Positions 19,575 to 28,929 of a DNA stretch of 64,000 nt are shown here, piece by piece. Source of the DNA: Rikenella microfusus DSM 15922 (GTDB taxonomy: Bacteria > Bacteroidota > Bacteroidia > Bacteroidales > Rikenellaceae); NCBI RefSeq assembly GCF_000427365.1, contig NZ_KE386488.1, positions 434,001 through 498,000 on the forward strand, read 5' to 3'. Numbering within the stretch: the first letter of the stretch is position 1; each line of letters starts with the position of its first letter. The position numbers and the translations under genes are program-made. The notes beneath the pieces are model-generated. The model was not told the origin of the DNA, ran no database searches, and saw nothing but the letters and a program-made list of their open reading frames with translations.

Positions 19575-20138
19575 TTACAAAACCACGAACTTGTCCTCGC
19601 GGACGATTTCGATACCCCGCGACGCAAGCAGTTGCCGGACCAGTTTATCCCGGCAGCCGTACAGTCCGGCGAAATCGCACGAAAGGCGTACATAAGCCGA
19701 CGGCAGCCGCGCTGCCAGTTCGCTGCGGGCCGCGGCTCCCAGCGACCGGCCGTCCTTTACCGGTTTGGCCGTTCCGGCTCTGACAGCCAGCGTGCCGCTG
19801 TCCAGCACGAGGCGCCCGTCTGCGAATTCATCGATATGCATCCGTCCGAACCGCTCGATGATGCGTTCGGCAGCGGCCATCTGGGCTTCCGATTCCTGTT
19901 TGGCCGTTTTGGCCGTGCGGTAAATGGCGATGGCCTGTTCGGCCTCCTGGCGGGTTACGGTGTTTTCAGTCATCATTGTCGTGTTAGAAGTTTCGGATTT
20001 CCGGCCTCGCTCGACCCAGGTGAATTCGTCGATGCGTTCATACCGGATTTTCAACTCGCTGCGGGCCTTCCTGACCCGGTCGAGCACCGCTTGCGCTTCG
20101 TCGCGATGCTCGAAGACGTCGTCGAACAGCCAGCTCAT
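19575..20138 (-). CDS. Phage-type coiled-coil protein of unknown function (remnant early region)
   Basis: A 187-residue frame starts MSWLFDDVFEHRDEAQAVLD; an internal start (MMTENTVTRQEAEQ, near 19974) would give about 133 residues. The middle is helical and Ala/Glu-rich (EAEQAIAIYRTAKTAKQESEAQMAAAERI). The C-terminal half ends KLVRQLLASRGIEIVREDKF. The layout recalls phage host-nuclease-inhibitor or Gp157-like early proteins, but I cannot assign a family. Its start overlaps the upstream small gene by a TCATGA-type coupling. Confidence 0.6.
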   Translation of the reverse strand: MSWLFDDVFEHRDEAQAVLDRVRKARSELKIRYERIDEFTWVERGRKSETSNTTMMTENTVTRQEAEQAIAIYRTAKTAKQESEAQMAAAERIIERFGRMHIDEFADGRLVLDSGTLAVRAGTAKPVKDGRSLGAAARSELAARLPSAYVRLSCDFAGLYGCRDKLVRQLLASRGIEIVREDKFVVL

Positions 20139-20269
20139 GATTCGAACGCAGAGAAGCGGGAAGTGAACCGCCGGGTCGGCACGCGTTTCCGGCTTTCCTG
20201 TTCGGCACGTGGCAGGGCATACCTGCGGCTAAAACTGCCGGCGATCAAATTCCATAGTTTTTTCATCAT
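20135..20269 (-). CDS. Small basic protein, first gene of the remnant operon
   Basis: The 44-residue product is MMKKLWNLIAGSFSRRYALP followed by an Arg/Ser-rich tail ending RFSAFES. Its TGA overlaps the ATG of the next gene (20138), a typical translational coupling, and a good promoter lies 36 nt upstream. No family is recognised. Because it is very short, coding status rests on the overlap and promoter position. Confidence 0.45.
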   Translation of the reverse strand: MMKKLWNLIAGSFSRRYALPRAEQESRKRVPTRRFTSRFSAFES

Positions 20270-20304
20270 TTTACGGATTATAGGTTTCGTTATGTTTTAC
20301 AGCG

Positions 20305-20381
20305 CAAATATAATACATTTTGTATTCTAAAAAATACATTCGAAAAATAAAAAGACTAATAGTATTACACGATTTGTGTAA
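20305..20381. promoter_or_regulatory. Promoter/operator region of the remnant element
   Basis: On the minus strand TATATTTG (20305-20312) matches the -7 box for the 20269-18103 genes. Upstream are a TACATTTTGTA palindrome (20314-20324), a repeated AATACATT (20312 and 20333), and a perfect inverted repeat TTACAC-GATTT-GTGTAA at 20365-20381. This looks like a phage-style switch, but no repressor gene is found on its right side. Confidence 0.55.
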
Positions 20382-20689
20382 ATTGCTCATACATAGTATA
20401 TTTAATGGAAGTAAAACCGGATGTCGCCGTAAAAGGGGAACGATCGCCCTATTCCGGCCGTTACGCGCGGAGATAGCATTCATACCCTGATGTAGAAACA
20501 GAGGCGGGCGTATTGGCTTCGGATTGCACTAAAATATATGGTGACTAATACGACCTTACCCAAAATCAGGCCATAGTCTCTCCAAACGGCTCGGCTTCCA
20601 AACGGGCGGTGCCGTTTCGGGGAGAATGGGGTAAAAACGACTGAAAATCAAGCCTGTGTATAAAATAAGATAAAGTCGTATATAGTTAC

Positions 20690-21200
20690 CTTAAAAATCA
20701 CCGTACGGTTAAATCAGGTTTCCGCGTCAGCGGGCGGGCCGGAGCCACCCCGGGCGGCGGCCTGCAACTACGCTACGCTTGTTTCGGCTCCGCTGGCTCC
20801 GGCCATAAAATTAACCGTACAGTTTTGCATAAGGCCGCAGACTGCGGAGGAACGACGAGCGAATGCGAGTTACGGGCCTCCGCTGCCCGGAGGCTACGGC
20901 CCGTCCGCTGGCGCGGAAACTTGTTTTTAATTGTACGGTTAAATTATCTCATATCGGCTTTGCGCCCACCCCCCGAAGCGGCGTAGCCGCTTGGGCGCGA
21001 AAGCCGGCGATTCTGAAGAATCGCATCAATAAAAATCGTACTTATTTAAACCGTGCGATTATTTTTCATTCGGGTCGGGCCCCAAAAGACCACGGGTAGT
21101 TGCAGCCCGGCCCTCTGTGCCGAGCGGCACCGGAAGACCGTTTAGGGAACCATTACCCGTTTCGGGTGGAATCGTATAAGTCCGTTTAAAAATAATACAA
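20690..21200. repeat. Intergenic repeat block, AACCGTAC/GTACGGTT-bordered modules
   Basis: Border motifs fall near 20701, 20814 and 20933. The 20814-20940 unit is an inverted copy of the unit at 30497-30628. The 20958-21060 unit (GCGCCCACCCCCCGAAG, AAGCCGGCGATTCTGAAGAA) recurs at 27.4, 28.97 and 30.65 kb. The remainder of the 20382-21436 gap (including CTGTGCCGAGCGGCACCG near 21113, also at 4257) shows no gene. Confidence 0.7.
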
Positions 21201-21436
21201 TATGTAATATGTCTGAAGTTGATATGGCGCAGCCGGGCATGTAAAAACCGAAGTTCTGCAGGAAAGGGCCTCCGTACCCGTTATTCAGATATTTTCGGCG
21301 CATGCCGCCGCTTCGCTGTCCCCGCCCGGATCGGCGCGAAATCCGCCTCCCCGGGGAAACAGGCCGGTCGGGATCATGCCCGACGCTTTCGGGAAACCGG
21401 CGGCCGCCATCGCGCCTCTTCCGTCATTCCGCCGGG

Positions 21437-22465
21437 CTACAGGTATTTTTTGAGTATTCGGGTGATCTCCGGCGTTTCGATCAGAAAACCGTCGTGTCCG
21501 TAGCCGGAGTGGATCGTATGATAATCGGCGCCGAGCAGGACGGCCATTTCGCGCACCTCCGGCTCCGTAAACATGATATCGGTATCGACCGCCATCACGA
21601 TGCTCCGGGCCGTGATCCGTTTCAGGGCGGCGGCGACTCCTCCCCGTCCCCGGCCCACGTCGTGCGAATCGAGCGCCTGCAATAACCGGTAATAACAGTG
21701 AGCGTTGAACCGTTTGCGCAGTTTTTCCCCCTGGTAACGCTGGTAGCTCGACGCCCGGAAACCCTCCAGCTTCTCCTCCGGATCGTGCTGCGTCCGGTTG
21801 AAAGCGACGGAATTCCGGTAGATCAGCATCGACATGGCACGCGCGGCGGCCAATCCCCGCCCCCCGCCGTCGATCCGCGGTTCGAAAAACGTGGGGTCGG
21901 CTTCGAGGGCCATGCGCTGGGCCTCGCTGTCGGCCACGATCCACGGAGTGGTTTTGGGCAGCGTGACGGTCAGCGCCACCGTGCCGAACAACTCCGGTTC
22001 AGCGATCGCCCACTCCATCGCCTGACATCCGCCGGTCGATCCGCCGATAATCATCCGGATACGGGCGATACCGAGGGCGGTGCGCAGTTCCCGGTAGGCC
22101 CTCACCATGTCGCGCACGGTGATTTGTGGGAAATCGAGGAACCAGGGACGGCCGGTGGCGGGATTCTCTGTAACGGGAGAGGTGGAGCCGTAAGGCGAGC
22201 CGAGCTTGTTGGCGCAGACGATGAAATATTTCGAGGGGTCGAGCAGCCCGCCTTCGACGACAGTGCCGGGCCACCAGTCGGCCACGTCGGAATTGGCGGT
22301 CAGGGCGTGGCAGACCCAAATCGCATTGTCTCCGGTTTCGTTCAGGGTGCCGTAAGTGTGGTATGCGAGCGTCACGGAGGGAAGTTCGCCGCCGCTTTCG
22401 AGCGGGAAAGGACGGTCGATCCGGAAAAACTGCGGCGCACGGCCGGCATATTCGGCGTAATACAT
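21437..22465 (-). CDS. metX: Homoserine O-acetyltransferase
   Basis: This 342-residue alpha/beta hydrolase starts at ATG 22465 (MYYAEYAGRAPQFFRID). Family motifs are VTLAYHTYGTLN, CHALTANSD, WPGTVVEGGLLD, the nucleophile in GGSTGGCQAMEW, and SGYGHDGFLIETPEI with the catalytic His. It transfers acetyl from acetyl-CoA to homoserine, the first committed step of methionine synthesis by direct sulfhydrylation. The longer open frame toward 22972 has no conserved content. It is divergent from the S41 peptidase gene. Confidence 0.93.
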   Translation of the reverse strand: MYYAEYAGRAPQFFRIDRPFPLESGGELPSVTLAYHTYGTLNETGDNAIWVCHALTANSDVADWWPGTVVEGGLLDPSKYFIVCANKLGSPYGSTSPVTENPATGRPWFLDFPQITVRDMVRAYRELRTALGIARIRMIIGGSTGGCQAMEWAIAEPELFGTVALTVTLPKTTPWIVADSEAQRMALEADPTFFEPRIDGGGRGLAAARAMSMLIYRNSVAFNRTQHDPEEKLEGFRASSYQRYQGEKLRKRFNAHCYYRLLQALDSHDVGRGRGGVAAALKRITARSIVMAVDTDIMFTEPEVREMAVLLGADYHTIHSGYGHDGFLIETPEITRILKKYL

Positions 22466-22489
22466 GGGCTGTGATTCGTTACGGACCCC

Positions 22490-22497
22490 AAAGATAC
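22490..22497 (-). promoter_or_regulatory. -7 box of metX
   Basis: On the minus strand this is TATCTTTG, 24 nt upstream of the metX start. No SAM riboswitch fold was recognised in the short leader. Confidence 0.55.
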
Positions 22498-22700
22498 GGA
22501 AATTTCCGCAGGCGGGATGCCGCGGGAGAGGCGCCGGGCGGGAGCCGATCCGGACGAAAAGCCAGGAACCGGCCCGGGGGCACACGCGGGCGCGAACGAA
22601 CCGGATGTCGTTTCCGACGATGCAGCGCCCCCCCGGCGAATCCCCGCAACCGGCAGCGCCGCCCTCCGAAAAAACGGCGGCGCACAATGCGGCGCTGCCG

Positions 22701-22730
22701 TTTGCCGTTCGTATGAAAGTCGTAACTTTG
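22701..22730 (+). promoter_or_regulatory. Promoter of the S41 peptidase gene
   Basis: TTTG (22701-22704) and TAACTTTG (22723-22730) are 18 nt apart, a textbook Bacteroidetes -33/-7 promoter, 105 nt before the start codon. Confidence 0.7.
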
Positions 22731-22835
22731 GTATTCATAAAACCGCACGAAAGCCGGGCGGAACGGCATCGGTCCCGCATGAAACGCGGCCCCCCGCGGA
22801 CCGCCCCCCTTTCGGAACAAACACACGAAAAAAAG

Positions 22836-24410
22836 ATGAAAAGAAAGATATTCGGCTCCGCCCTGGCCGCTGCGGCCCTCCTCCTGTCGGATCCTGCCGG
22901 CGCCCAGCGGATCGCTCCCGAACAGGCCGCCCAGTTCCGGAAAATCAACCAGGTCATGTACCTGATCGCCAACGGTTACGTCGATAGCGTCGATATGCCG
23001 CGGCTGGTCGAAGGCGCCATTACCGAAATGCTCGGCAGCCTCGATCCCCACTCCGTCTATATCGGCGCCGAAGAGCTGAAAGAGCAGGAACAGGACATCG
23101 AAGGCAACTTCGAAGGGATCGGCATCGAATTCAATGTCCTGCGCGACACCATCGTCGTGGTGAACACCGTGCCCGGCGGCCCGTCCGAACAGGTCGGGCT
23201 GATGTCCGGCGACCGTATCGTCTACGTGGACGGCCGGCTGAAAACGGGCGTGAAGCTCAACGACGTGCCCAAGTTCCTGCGCGGCCCGAAGGGGACGCGG
23301 GCCGACCTGCGCGTGGTGAGGCCCGGCGTCGCCGACACCCTCGAATTCAGCATCGTGCGCGACAAAATCCCCATGTACAGCCTCGATGCGGCCTACAAAG
23401 TGGATAAAAATATCGGGTATGTGAAACTCAACCGCTTTATGGCCACCACCGACGACGAACTGCGCCGGGCGCTGCAGGGGATGGAGGGTGTCTCTTCGCT
23501 CATCCTCGACCTGCGCGGCAACGGCGGCGGACTGCTCGACCAGTCCATCCGCGTGGCCGGCAATTTCCTGAGGCCCGGCAGCCTCGTCGTCTATACCGAG
23601 GGACTGAACATGCCCCGGCAGGAGGCCCACACCTCGCCTGCCGAACCGCTCTTCGGCGACGGAAAGCTCGTCGTGCTGGTGGACGAAAGCTCCGCCTCGG
23701 CCTCCGAAATCGTCGCCGGGGCCGTGCAGGACTGGGACCGGGGCGTCGTCGTAGGCCGCCGCACCTTCGGTAAGGGACTCGTGCAGCAACAGATTCCGCT
23801 GGGCGACGGTTCGGCCGTCCGGCTCACCGTGGCCCACTATTACACCCCCTCCGGACGCTCCATCCAGCGACCTTACAGGCAGGGCGACCTGAAAGGCTAT
23901 TACAGCGACTGGGCGGCGCGTTACGATTCCGGCGAGCTGACCGGCGGCAAGATGCCTGCGGCGGACTCTTCGCACGTTTACAAAACGCTCGTCGAGGGGC
24001 GTGCCGTCTACGGCGGCGGGGGCATCACGCCCGACGTTTACGTGCCTATCGACACGACCGGTTATTCCGATTATTGGAGCCAGCTGGTGCGCAAGGGGGT
24101 GCTGCTCGAATTCGCCGTAACGGAGCTGGACGGCCGCCGCGCCGAATACAAAGCGAAATACAAGGATTTCGACGCCTTTGCCCGCGACTTCTCCCTGACT
24201 CCCGAAATGACCGAACGGCTCGCGGCCCTGGGGCGTTCGCGCGGCGTGGAGTATGACGGGAAAGGCATGGAGCGTTCCCGCAGGCAGATACAGGCGCAGG
24301 TCAAGGCCCTGATCGCCCAGCGGCTGTGGGATACCACGGCCTATTACCGCGTGATCAACGCCGAGAGCGACCCCGACTTCGCCGCGGCCGTGGCTCAGGC
24401 CCGCCGGTAG
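22836..24410 (+). CDS. S41 family C-terminal processing peptidase
   Basis: This 524-residue protein has an N-terminal signal peptide (MKRKIFGSALAAAALLLSDPAGA), then the S41 leader region (SLDPHSVYI), a PDZ domain (EGIGIEFNVLRDTIVVVNTV, GDRIVYVDG) and the protease core. The catalytic Ser-Lys dyad lies in DESSASASEIVAG and RRTFGKGLVQ, and the oxyanion region is LRGNGGGLLD. It is a periplasmic tail-specific protease; substrates are unknown. The ATG at 22836 was chosen because the signal peptide begins there and the promoter is upstream. Confidence 0.93.
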   Translation: MKRKIFGSALAAAALLLSDPAGAQRIAPEQAAQFRKINQVMYLIANGYVDSVDMPRLVEGAITEMLGSLDPHSVYIGAEELKEQEQDIEGNFEGIGIEFNVLRDTIVVVNTVPGGPSEQVGLMSGDRIVYVDGRLKTGVKLNDVPKFLRGPKGTRADLRVVRPGVADTLEFSIVRDKIPMYSLDAAYKVDKNIGYVKLNRFMATTDDELRRALQGMEGVSSLILDLRGNGGGLLDQSIRVAGNFLRPGSLVVYTEGLNMPRQEAHTSPAEPLFGDGKLVVLVDESSASASEIVAGAVQDWDRGVVVGRRTFGKGLVQQQIPLGDGSAVRLTVAHYYTPSGRSIQRPYRQGDLKGYYSDWAARYDSGELTGGKMPAADSSHVYKTLVEGRAVYGGGGITPDVYVPIDTTGYSDYWSQLVRKGVLLEFAVTELDGRRAEYKAKYKDFDAFARDFSLTPEMTERLAALGRSRGVEYDGKGMERSRRQIQAQVKALIAQRLWDTTAYYRVINAESDPDFAAAVAQARR

Positions 24411-24514
24411 GAACGTGCCCGGAACCGGTTTCCTTTGTCGGCTCCGTTTCCTTCCATACGGACGGCACGTTCCGAAAAACCGCCCGACCCGTCGGAACAA
24501 CCGAATAAAAATCG

Positions 24515-24522
24515 TATCTTTG
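24515..24522 (+). promoter_or_regulatory. -7 box of purH-mreB
   Basis: TATCTTTG lies 39 nt upstream of the purH GTG start; a full TAnnTTTG match. Confidence 0.6.
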
Positions 24523-24561
24523 TCCTTTAAAAACAAATGTAACCAACAACGACATACAGCA

Positions 24562-26097
24562 GTGGAAAAAATCAAAGGCGCCCTTATTTCCGTCTTTTAT
24601 AAAGACGGCCTGGCAGAGATCGTTAAGGAACTGGACAAAAACGGAGTCGAAATATATTCCACCGGCGGCACGCAGACCTTCATCGAAGGCCTCGGCGTGA
24701 AAGCGCACGCCGTCGAAAACCTCACCGGCTACCCCTCCATCTTCGGCGGCCGCGTGAAGACCCTCCACCCCAAAGTGTTCGGCGGCATCCTCCACCGCCG
24801 CGACAACGAAGACGACCGCCGGCAGGCCGCCGAATACGAAATCCCGCAGATCGACCTGGTGATCGTCGATCTCTATCCGTTCGAACAGACCGTCGCCACG
24901 CCGGGGGCCACCGAACAGCAGATCATCGAAAAAATCGACATCGGCGGCATCTCGCTGATCCGCGCCGCCGCCAAAAACTACAAGGACGTGGCGATCGTAC
25001 CCTCCGTGAACCAGTACGGCTACATCCTCGACCTGCTCCGGACGCAGAACGGCTGCACCACGCTCGAACAACGCCGCCGCCTGGCCGCCGAAGCGTTCAA
25101 CGTCAGCTCGCACTACGACACCGCCATTTTCAACTACTTCAACCGCACGGAGGGCATCCCCGCCTTCAAGCAGAGCTTCACCGAAGCCAGCGCGACCCAC
25201 CTGCGCTACGGCGAAAACCCGCACCAGGCGGCCGTCTTCTTCGGCGACCTCTCCGCCCAGTTCGAACAACTGCACGGCAAGGAGATCAGCTATAACAACA
25301 TGCTCGACATGGACGCCGCCGTGAACCTGATCGCCGAATTCGGCGACAGCGAACCGGCTTTCGTCATCATGAAGCACAACAACGCCTGCGGCGTAGCCGT
25401 GCGGCCGACCCTCGTCGAAGCGTGGAAGGACGCGCTGGCCGGCGATCCCGTATCGGCTTTCGGCGGTGTGCTCATCACCAACCGCACGGTGGACAAGGCC
25501 ACGGCCGAAAAAATCAACGAAATATTCTTCGAGGTCATCATGGCCCCCGGTTACGACGACGACGCGCTGGCCGTGCTCGAAACCAAGAAAAACCGCATCA
25601 TCCTCAAAGCCAAGTCGGCGGCCCGCTGCGGCAAACAGTTCCGCTCGTTGCTGGGCGGGGTAGCCGTACAGGAGCGCGACGCCAAAGTCGGCGGCCGGGA
25701 TTCCGAAGTCAAACAGGCCACCGACAAGGCCGTTACCGCGGATGAACTGAAAGACCTGATCTTCGCCAACAAGATCGTGAAACACTCCAAGTCGAACGCC
25801 ATCGTGCTGGCCAAAAACGGCATGCTGCTGGCCAGCGGCATCGGCCAGACTTCGCGCGTGGACTCGCTGCGGCAGGCCATCGCGAAGGCCAAGTCGTTCG
25901 GTTTCGACCTGCGCGGCGCCGTGCTGGCCTCGGACGCTTTCTTCCCGTTCGCCGACTGCGCCGAAATCGCCCACAAGGAGGGTATCGACACCATCATCCA
26001 GCCCGGCGGATCGGTGCGCGACCAGGATACCATCGACTATTGCAACGCCAACGGCATGGCCATGGTCTTCACCGGCCTGCGCCACTTCAAACACTAA
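24562..26097 (+). CDS. purH: Bifunctional AICAR formyltransferase/IMP cyclohydrolase
   Basis: This 511-residue protein starts at GTG (VEKIKGALISVFYKDGLAEI), the usual Bacteroidetes start context. The N-terminal MGS-like cyclohydrolase domain has STGGTQ, GRVKTLHPKVFGG and DLYPFEQT. The C-terminal formyltransferase has LRYGENPHQAA, KHNNACGVA, AFGGVL and SDAFFPFADC. It carries out the last two steps of IMP synthesis. Eight nucleotides separate it from mreB, so the two are co-transcribed. Confidence 0.97.
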   Translation: MEKIKGALISVFYKDGLAEIVKELDKNGVEIYSTGGTQTFIEGLGVKAHAVENLTGYPSIFGGRVKTLHPKVFGGILHRRDNEDDRRQAAEYEIPQIDLVIVDLYPFEQTVATPGATEQQIIEKIDIGGISLIRAAAKNYKDVAIVPSVNQYGYILDLLRTQNGCTTLEQRRRLAAEAFNVSSHYDTAIFNYFNRTEGIPAFKQSFTEASATHLRYGENPHQAAVFFGDLSAQFEQLHGKEISYNNMLDMDAAVNLIAEFGDSEPAFVIMKHNNACGVAVRPTLVEAWKDALAGDPVSAFGGVLITNRTVDKATAEKINEIFFEVIMAPGYDDDALAVLETKKNRIILKAKSAARCGKQFRSLLGGVAVQERDAKVGGRDSEVKQATDKAVTADELKDLIFANKIVKHSKSNAIVLAKNGMLLASGIGQTSRVDSLRQAIAKAKSFGFDLRGAVLASDAFFPFADCAEIAHKEGIDTIIQPGGSVRDQDTIDYCNANGMAMVFTGLRHFKH

Positions 26098-26105
26098 ACG
26101 ACGCC

Positions 26106-27128
26106 ATGGGACTCTTTTCATTCCTCACGCAGGAGCTGGCCATGGACCTCGGCACGGCCAACACCATCATCATCTATAACGACAAGATCGTGGTGGACGA
26201 GCCCTCCATCGTGGCCGTGGATCAGCACGCCAACCGGCTGGTGGCCATCGGAAACCAGGCCCGCCAGATGCACGGCAAGACCCACCAGGACATCAAGACC
26301 ATCCGTCCGCTGCGCGACGGGGTGATCGCCGACTTCACGGCGGCCGAACTGATGATCCGCGGCATGATCAAGATGATCAAGTCGCGGGGCAAGATGTTCT
26401 CGCCTTCGCTGCGGATGGTCATCTGCATTCCCAGCGGCTCCACGAATGTGGAGATCCGCGCCGTGCGCGACTCGGCCGAGCACGCCGGGGGGCGCGAGGT
26501 CTACATGATCTATGAACCGATGGCCGCCGCCCTCGGCATGGGCCTCGACGTCGAGGCGCCGGAGGGGCACATGGTGGTGGACATCGGCGGCGGGACGGCC
26601 GAAGTGGCCGTGATTTCGCTGGGCGGGATCGTCTGCAACGAGTCGATCAACGTGGCCGGCGACGTCTTTACCGAGGACATCCAGACCTACATGCGCCAGC
26701 AGCACAACATCAAGATCGGCGAACGTACCGCCGAGGAGATCAAGATCGCGGTCGGCGCAGCGATCGACAACCTCGACACGCCGCCGGACGACCATATCGT
26801 CCGCGGGCCGAACATCATCACTTCGCTGCCGCTGGAGATCCCGGTGTCGTACAAGGAGGTGGCCCACGCGCTGGACAAGTCGCTGATGAAGGTCGATGCG
26901 GCGATCATGAAGGTGCTGGAAAAGATTCCGCCGGAGCTTTACTCGGACATCGTCAAGAACGGCATCTACCTGGCGGGAGGCGGCGCCCTGCTGCGGGGAT
27001 TGGACAAACGGCTGTTCCAAAAGACGCGCATCCCGTTCCACGTGTCGGAAGATCCGCTGCGGGCCGTGGCCCGCGGGACGGGCATCGCCCTGAAAAACAT
27101 CGGGCGGTTCTCGTTCCTGATGCGGTAA
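26106..27128 (+). CDS. mreB: Rod-shape determining protein MreB
   Basis: This 340-residue actin homologue starts MGLFSFLTQELAMDLGTANT. It carries phosphate-1 (DLGTANT), the SGSTNVEIRAVRDSAEHAG helix, connect-1, phosphate-2 (VDIGGGTAEVAVISLGGIV) and the adenosine loop (YLAGGGALLRGLD). It polymerises under the inner membrane to guide cell-wall synthesis. In many Bacteroidetes mreC, mreD, pbp2 and rodA follow directly; here mreB is followed by 700 bp of repeats and an unrelated permease. Confidence 0.97.
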   Translation: MGLFSFLTQELAMDLGTANTIIIYNDKIVVDEPSIVAVDQHANRLVAIGNQARQMHGKTHQDIKTIRPLRDGVIADFTAAELMIRGMIKMIKSRGKMFSPSLRMVICIPSGSTNVEIRAVRDSAEHAGGREVYMIYEPMAAALGMGLDVEAPEGHMVVDIGGGTAEVAVISLGGIVCNESINVAGDVFTEDIQTYMRQQHNIKIGERTAEEIKIAVGAAIDNLDTPPDDHIVRGPNIITSLPLEIPVSYKEVAHALDKSLMKVDAAIMKVLEKIPPELYSDIVKNGIYLAGGGALLRGLDKRLFQKTRIPFHVSEDPLRAVARGTGIALKNIGRFSFLMR

Positions 27129-27129
27129 A

Positions 27130-27600
27130 CTGTACGATTTATAAGTCCGGAGTCCGGGAGGGGTTGGGGTAGTTACAGCCCGGCCGGAGTGCCCGGCGGC
27201 ATCGGGCCTCCCGATGGGGATGCCCGCCCGCTGGCGCGGGGGGAACCTGATTTAATCGTACTGTTAAATGGCCGGGGCATGCTTTGCGACCTTCAGGTCG
27301 CGCGGGCCGCAGCCTCCCGCAGCGGAGGCCCGCTCACTCGCACAGCTCGTTCCCGTTCCCCGCAGGCTGCGACCTATTACAAAGAATCGTACAATTAAAC
27401 TGTCACTCCTTCGGCTTTGCGCCCACCTTATCAGAGCAAACTCCCGGTCGGAGTGCCCGAAGGCACCGCGAAAGCCGGCGATTCTGAAGAATCGCAATGT
27501 TAAAAACGTACGGATAAAAACAAGTTTCCGCGTTAGCGGGCGGGCCGGAGCCGAAACAAGCGCAACGCAGTTGCAAGCCGCCGGGGTGGTTCCGGCGTGA
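27130..27600. repeat. Intergenic repeat block downstream of mreB
   Basis: Modules with GTAGTTACAGCCCGGCCGGA, GCGGGCCGCAGCCTCCCGCA and AAGCCGGCGATTCTGAAGAA are joined at partly decayed borders (CGTACTGTTAAA near 27257, ACGTACGGATAA near 27510). They match blocks at 2.2, 18.8, 20.7, 28.9 and 30.3 kb in shuffled order and orientation. The 27601-27829 stretch holds no gene. Confidence 0.7.
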
Positions 27601-27829
27601 TAGGGAGGGAGCCTGCACAAAAGGTACAATGAAAAGTTTCCCTCGTTCAGCCCGATCCGGCGCAGTAGCCGTATTTTGTGGCCGAGGCGCCGGGAGAATT
27701 CGATCATGGCCTGAGAAGGCTTGTGGCAGGATGGCGGCGAGGAAACCGCCCGTAAAAAAGAGATAGCCCGCGGCGGCAGCGGGAAATGCAGAAAACGCCG
27801 ACAACACACAACAACCCACCAGGGAAAAG

Positions 27830-28918
27830 ATGAGTCCCATATACCGATGGATCGCAGCCGGTGCAGGCCTTTTGGTCGCCGGATACCTTGTCTGGTACTT
27901 CCAGGCCATCGTTTTTTATATCCTCATCGCCGCCGTGCTCTCCCTGATGGGCAAGCCCCTCGTGACTCTGTTGTGCCGCGTCCGGATCAAGGGGCGGAGC
28001 GTCCCCAAATGGCTGGCCGCCTTTGCGACGCTCGTCGTGATGCTCGTCGTCATTTACGCCCTGGCCGTTACTCTGCTGCCCGTGGTGATCGACAAGATCG
28101 ATCAGCTCACCTCGTTCGATATCGACCAGCTCACTACCGCGCTGGCCGATCCTATCACCCGTATAGAACAGTATATCAACCGTTTCCTGCCCGACAACAA
28201 CTTCTCGATCCGCGAGTATATCCACACCCAGGCAGGCCCCTTGTTCGCCTCTGCCAATATCGGCAGTTCGCTGGCCTCCGTGACCGGATGGATCGTCGAT
28301 CTGGTGATCGCCGTCTTTTCCGTCAGCTTCATTACCTACTTTTTCCTCAAGGACGACCGTCTTTTTTTCGACGGCGTGGTGATTCTCTTTCCGGCCAAAT
28401 ACGAAGCCAATATCAAACGTGCGCTCGATTCGGCCACGACGCTGCTGATCCGGTACTTCATCGGCATCTGCATCGAGATGTTTATCAAACTCGTGTGCAT
28501 AGCCCTTCCGCTCTATCTGATCGGGCTGGAGTTCAACACCGCTCTGGTGATCGGCGTCATTTCCGCCGTACTGAACGTAATTCCCTATATCGGCCCGTTG
28601 ATCGGCGCCATTGCCGGGTGCGTGATAGCCATGCTCAGCCCTGTCCCCGGCGTCGCCGTGGAGAGCGTCCTGTTTCAGATGATCGTCGTATTCGTCATCT
28701 TCCAACTGATCGACAACGTCATTTTGCAACCCTATATATATTCCAGTTCGGTCAAAGCCCATCCGTTGGAGATTTTCATCGTGATCCTGATGGCCGGCTA
28801 TATCGCCGGCGTATGGGGAATGTTGCTCGCTATCCCGGCCTACACGGTGATCCGTGTTTTCGCCAAGGAGTTTTTCAACAATTTCCGCGTGGTGCGAAAA
28901 CTGACCGAAAATATATAG
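27830..28918 (+). CDS. AI-2E/PerM family membrane permease
   Basis: This 362-residue protein has about eight hydrophobic segments in the AI-2E exporter pattern: two at the N-terminus (YRWIAAGAGLLVAGYLVWYF and IVFYILIAAVLSLMGK), a soluble periplasmic middle (DKIDQLTSFDIDQLTTAL to GPLFASANIG), then a membrane block with FFLKDDRLFF, the family signature LNVIPYIGPLIGAIAG and QLIDNVILQPYIYS. The substrate cannot be inferred; members include the Na+/H+ antiporters and the TqsA autoinducer-2 exporter. Confidence 0.9.
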   Translation: MSPIYRWIAAGAGLLVAGYLVWYFQAIVFYILIAAVLSLMGKPLVTLLCRVRIKGRSVPKWLAAFATLVVMLVVIYALAVTLLPVVIDKIDQLTSFDIDQLTTALADPITRIEQYINRFLPDNNFSIREYIHTQAGPLFASANIGSSLASVTGWIVDLVIAVFSVSFITYFFLKDDRLFFDGVVILFPAKYEANIKRALDSATTLLIRYFIGICIEMFIKLVCIALPLYLIGLEFNTALVIGVISAVLNVIPYIGPLIGAIAGCVIAMLSPVPGVAVESVLFQMIVVFVIFQLIDNVILQPYIYSSSVKAHPLEIFIVILMAGYIAGVWGMLLAIPAYTVIRVFAKEFFNNFRVVRKLTENI

Positions 28919-28929
28919 GGCCGTACAGG

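Noticed and set aside
22466-22500. SAM riboswitch upstream of metX
   Set aside because: The leader from the -7 box to the start codon is only about 24 nt, too short for a riboswitch.
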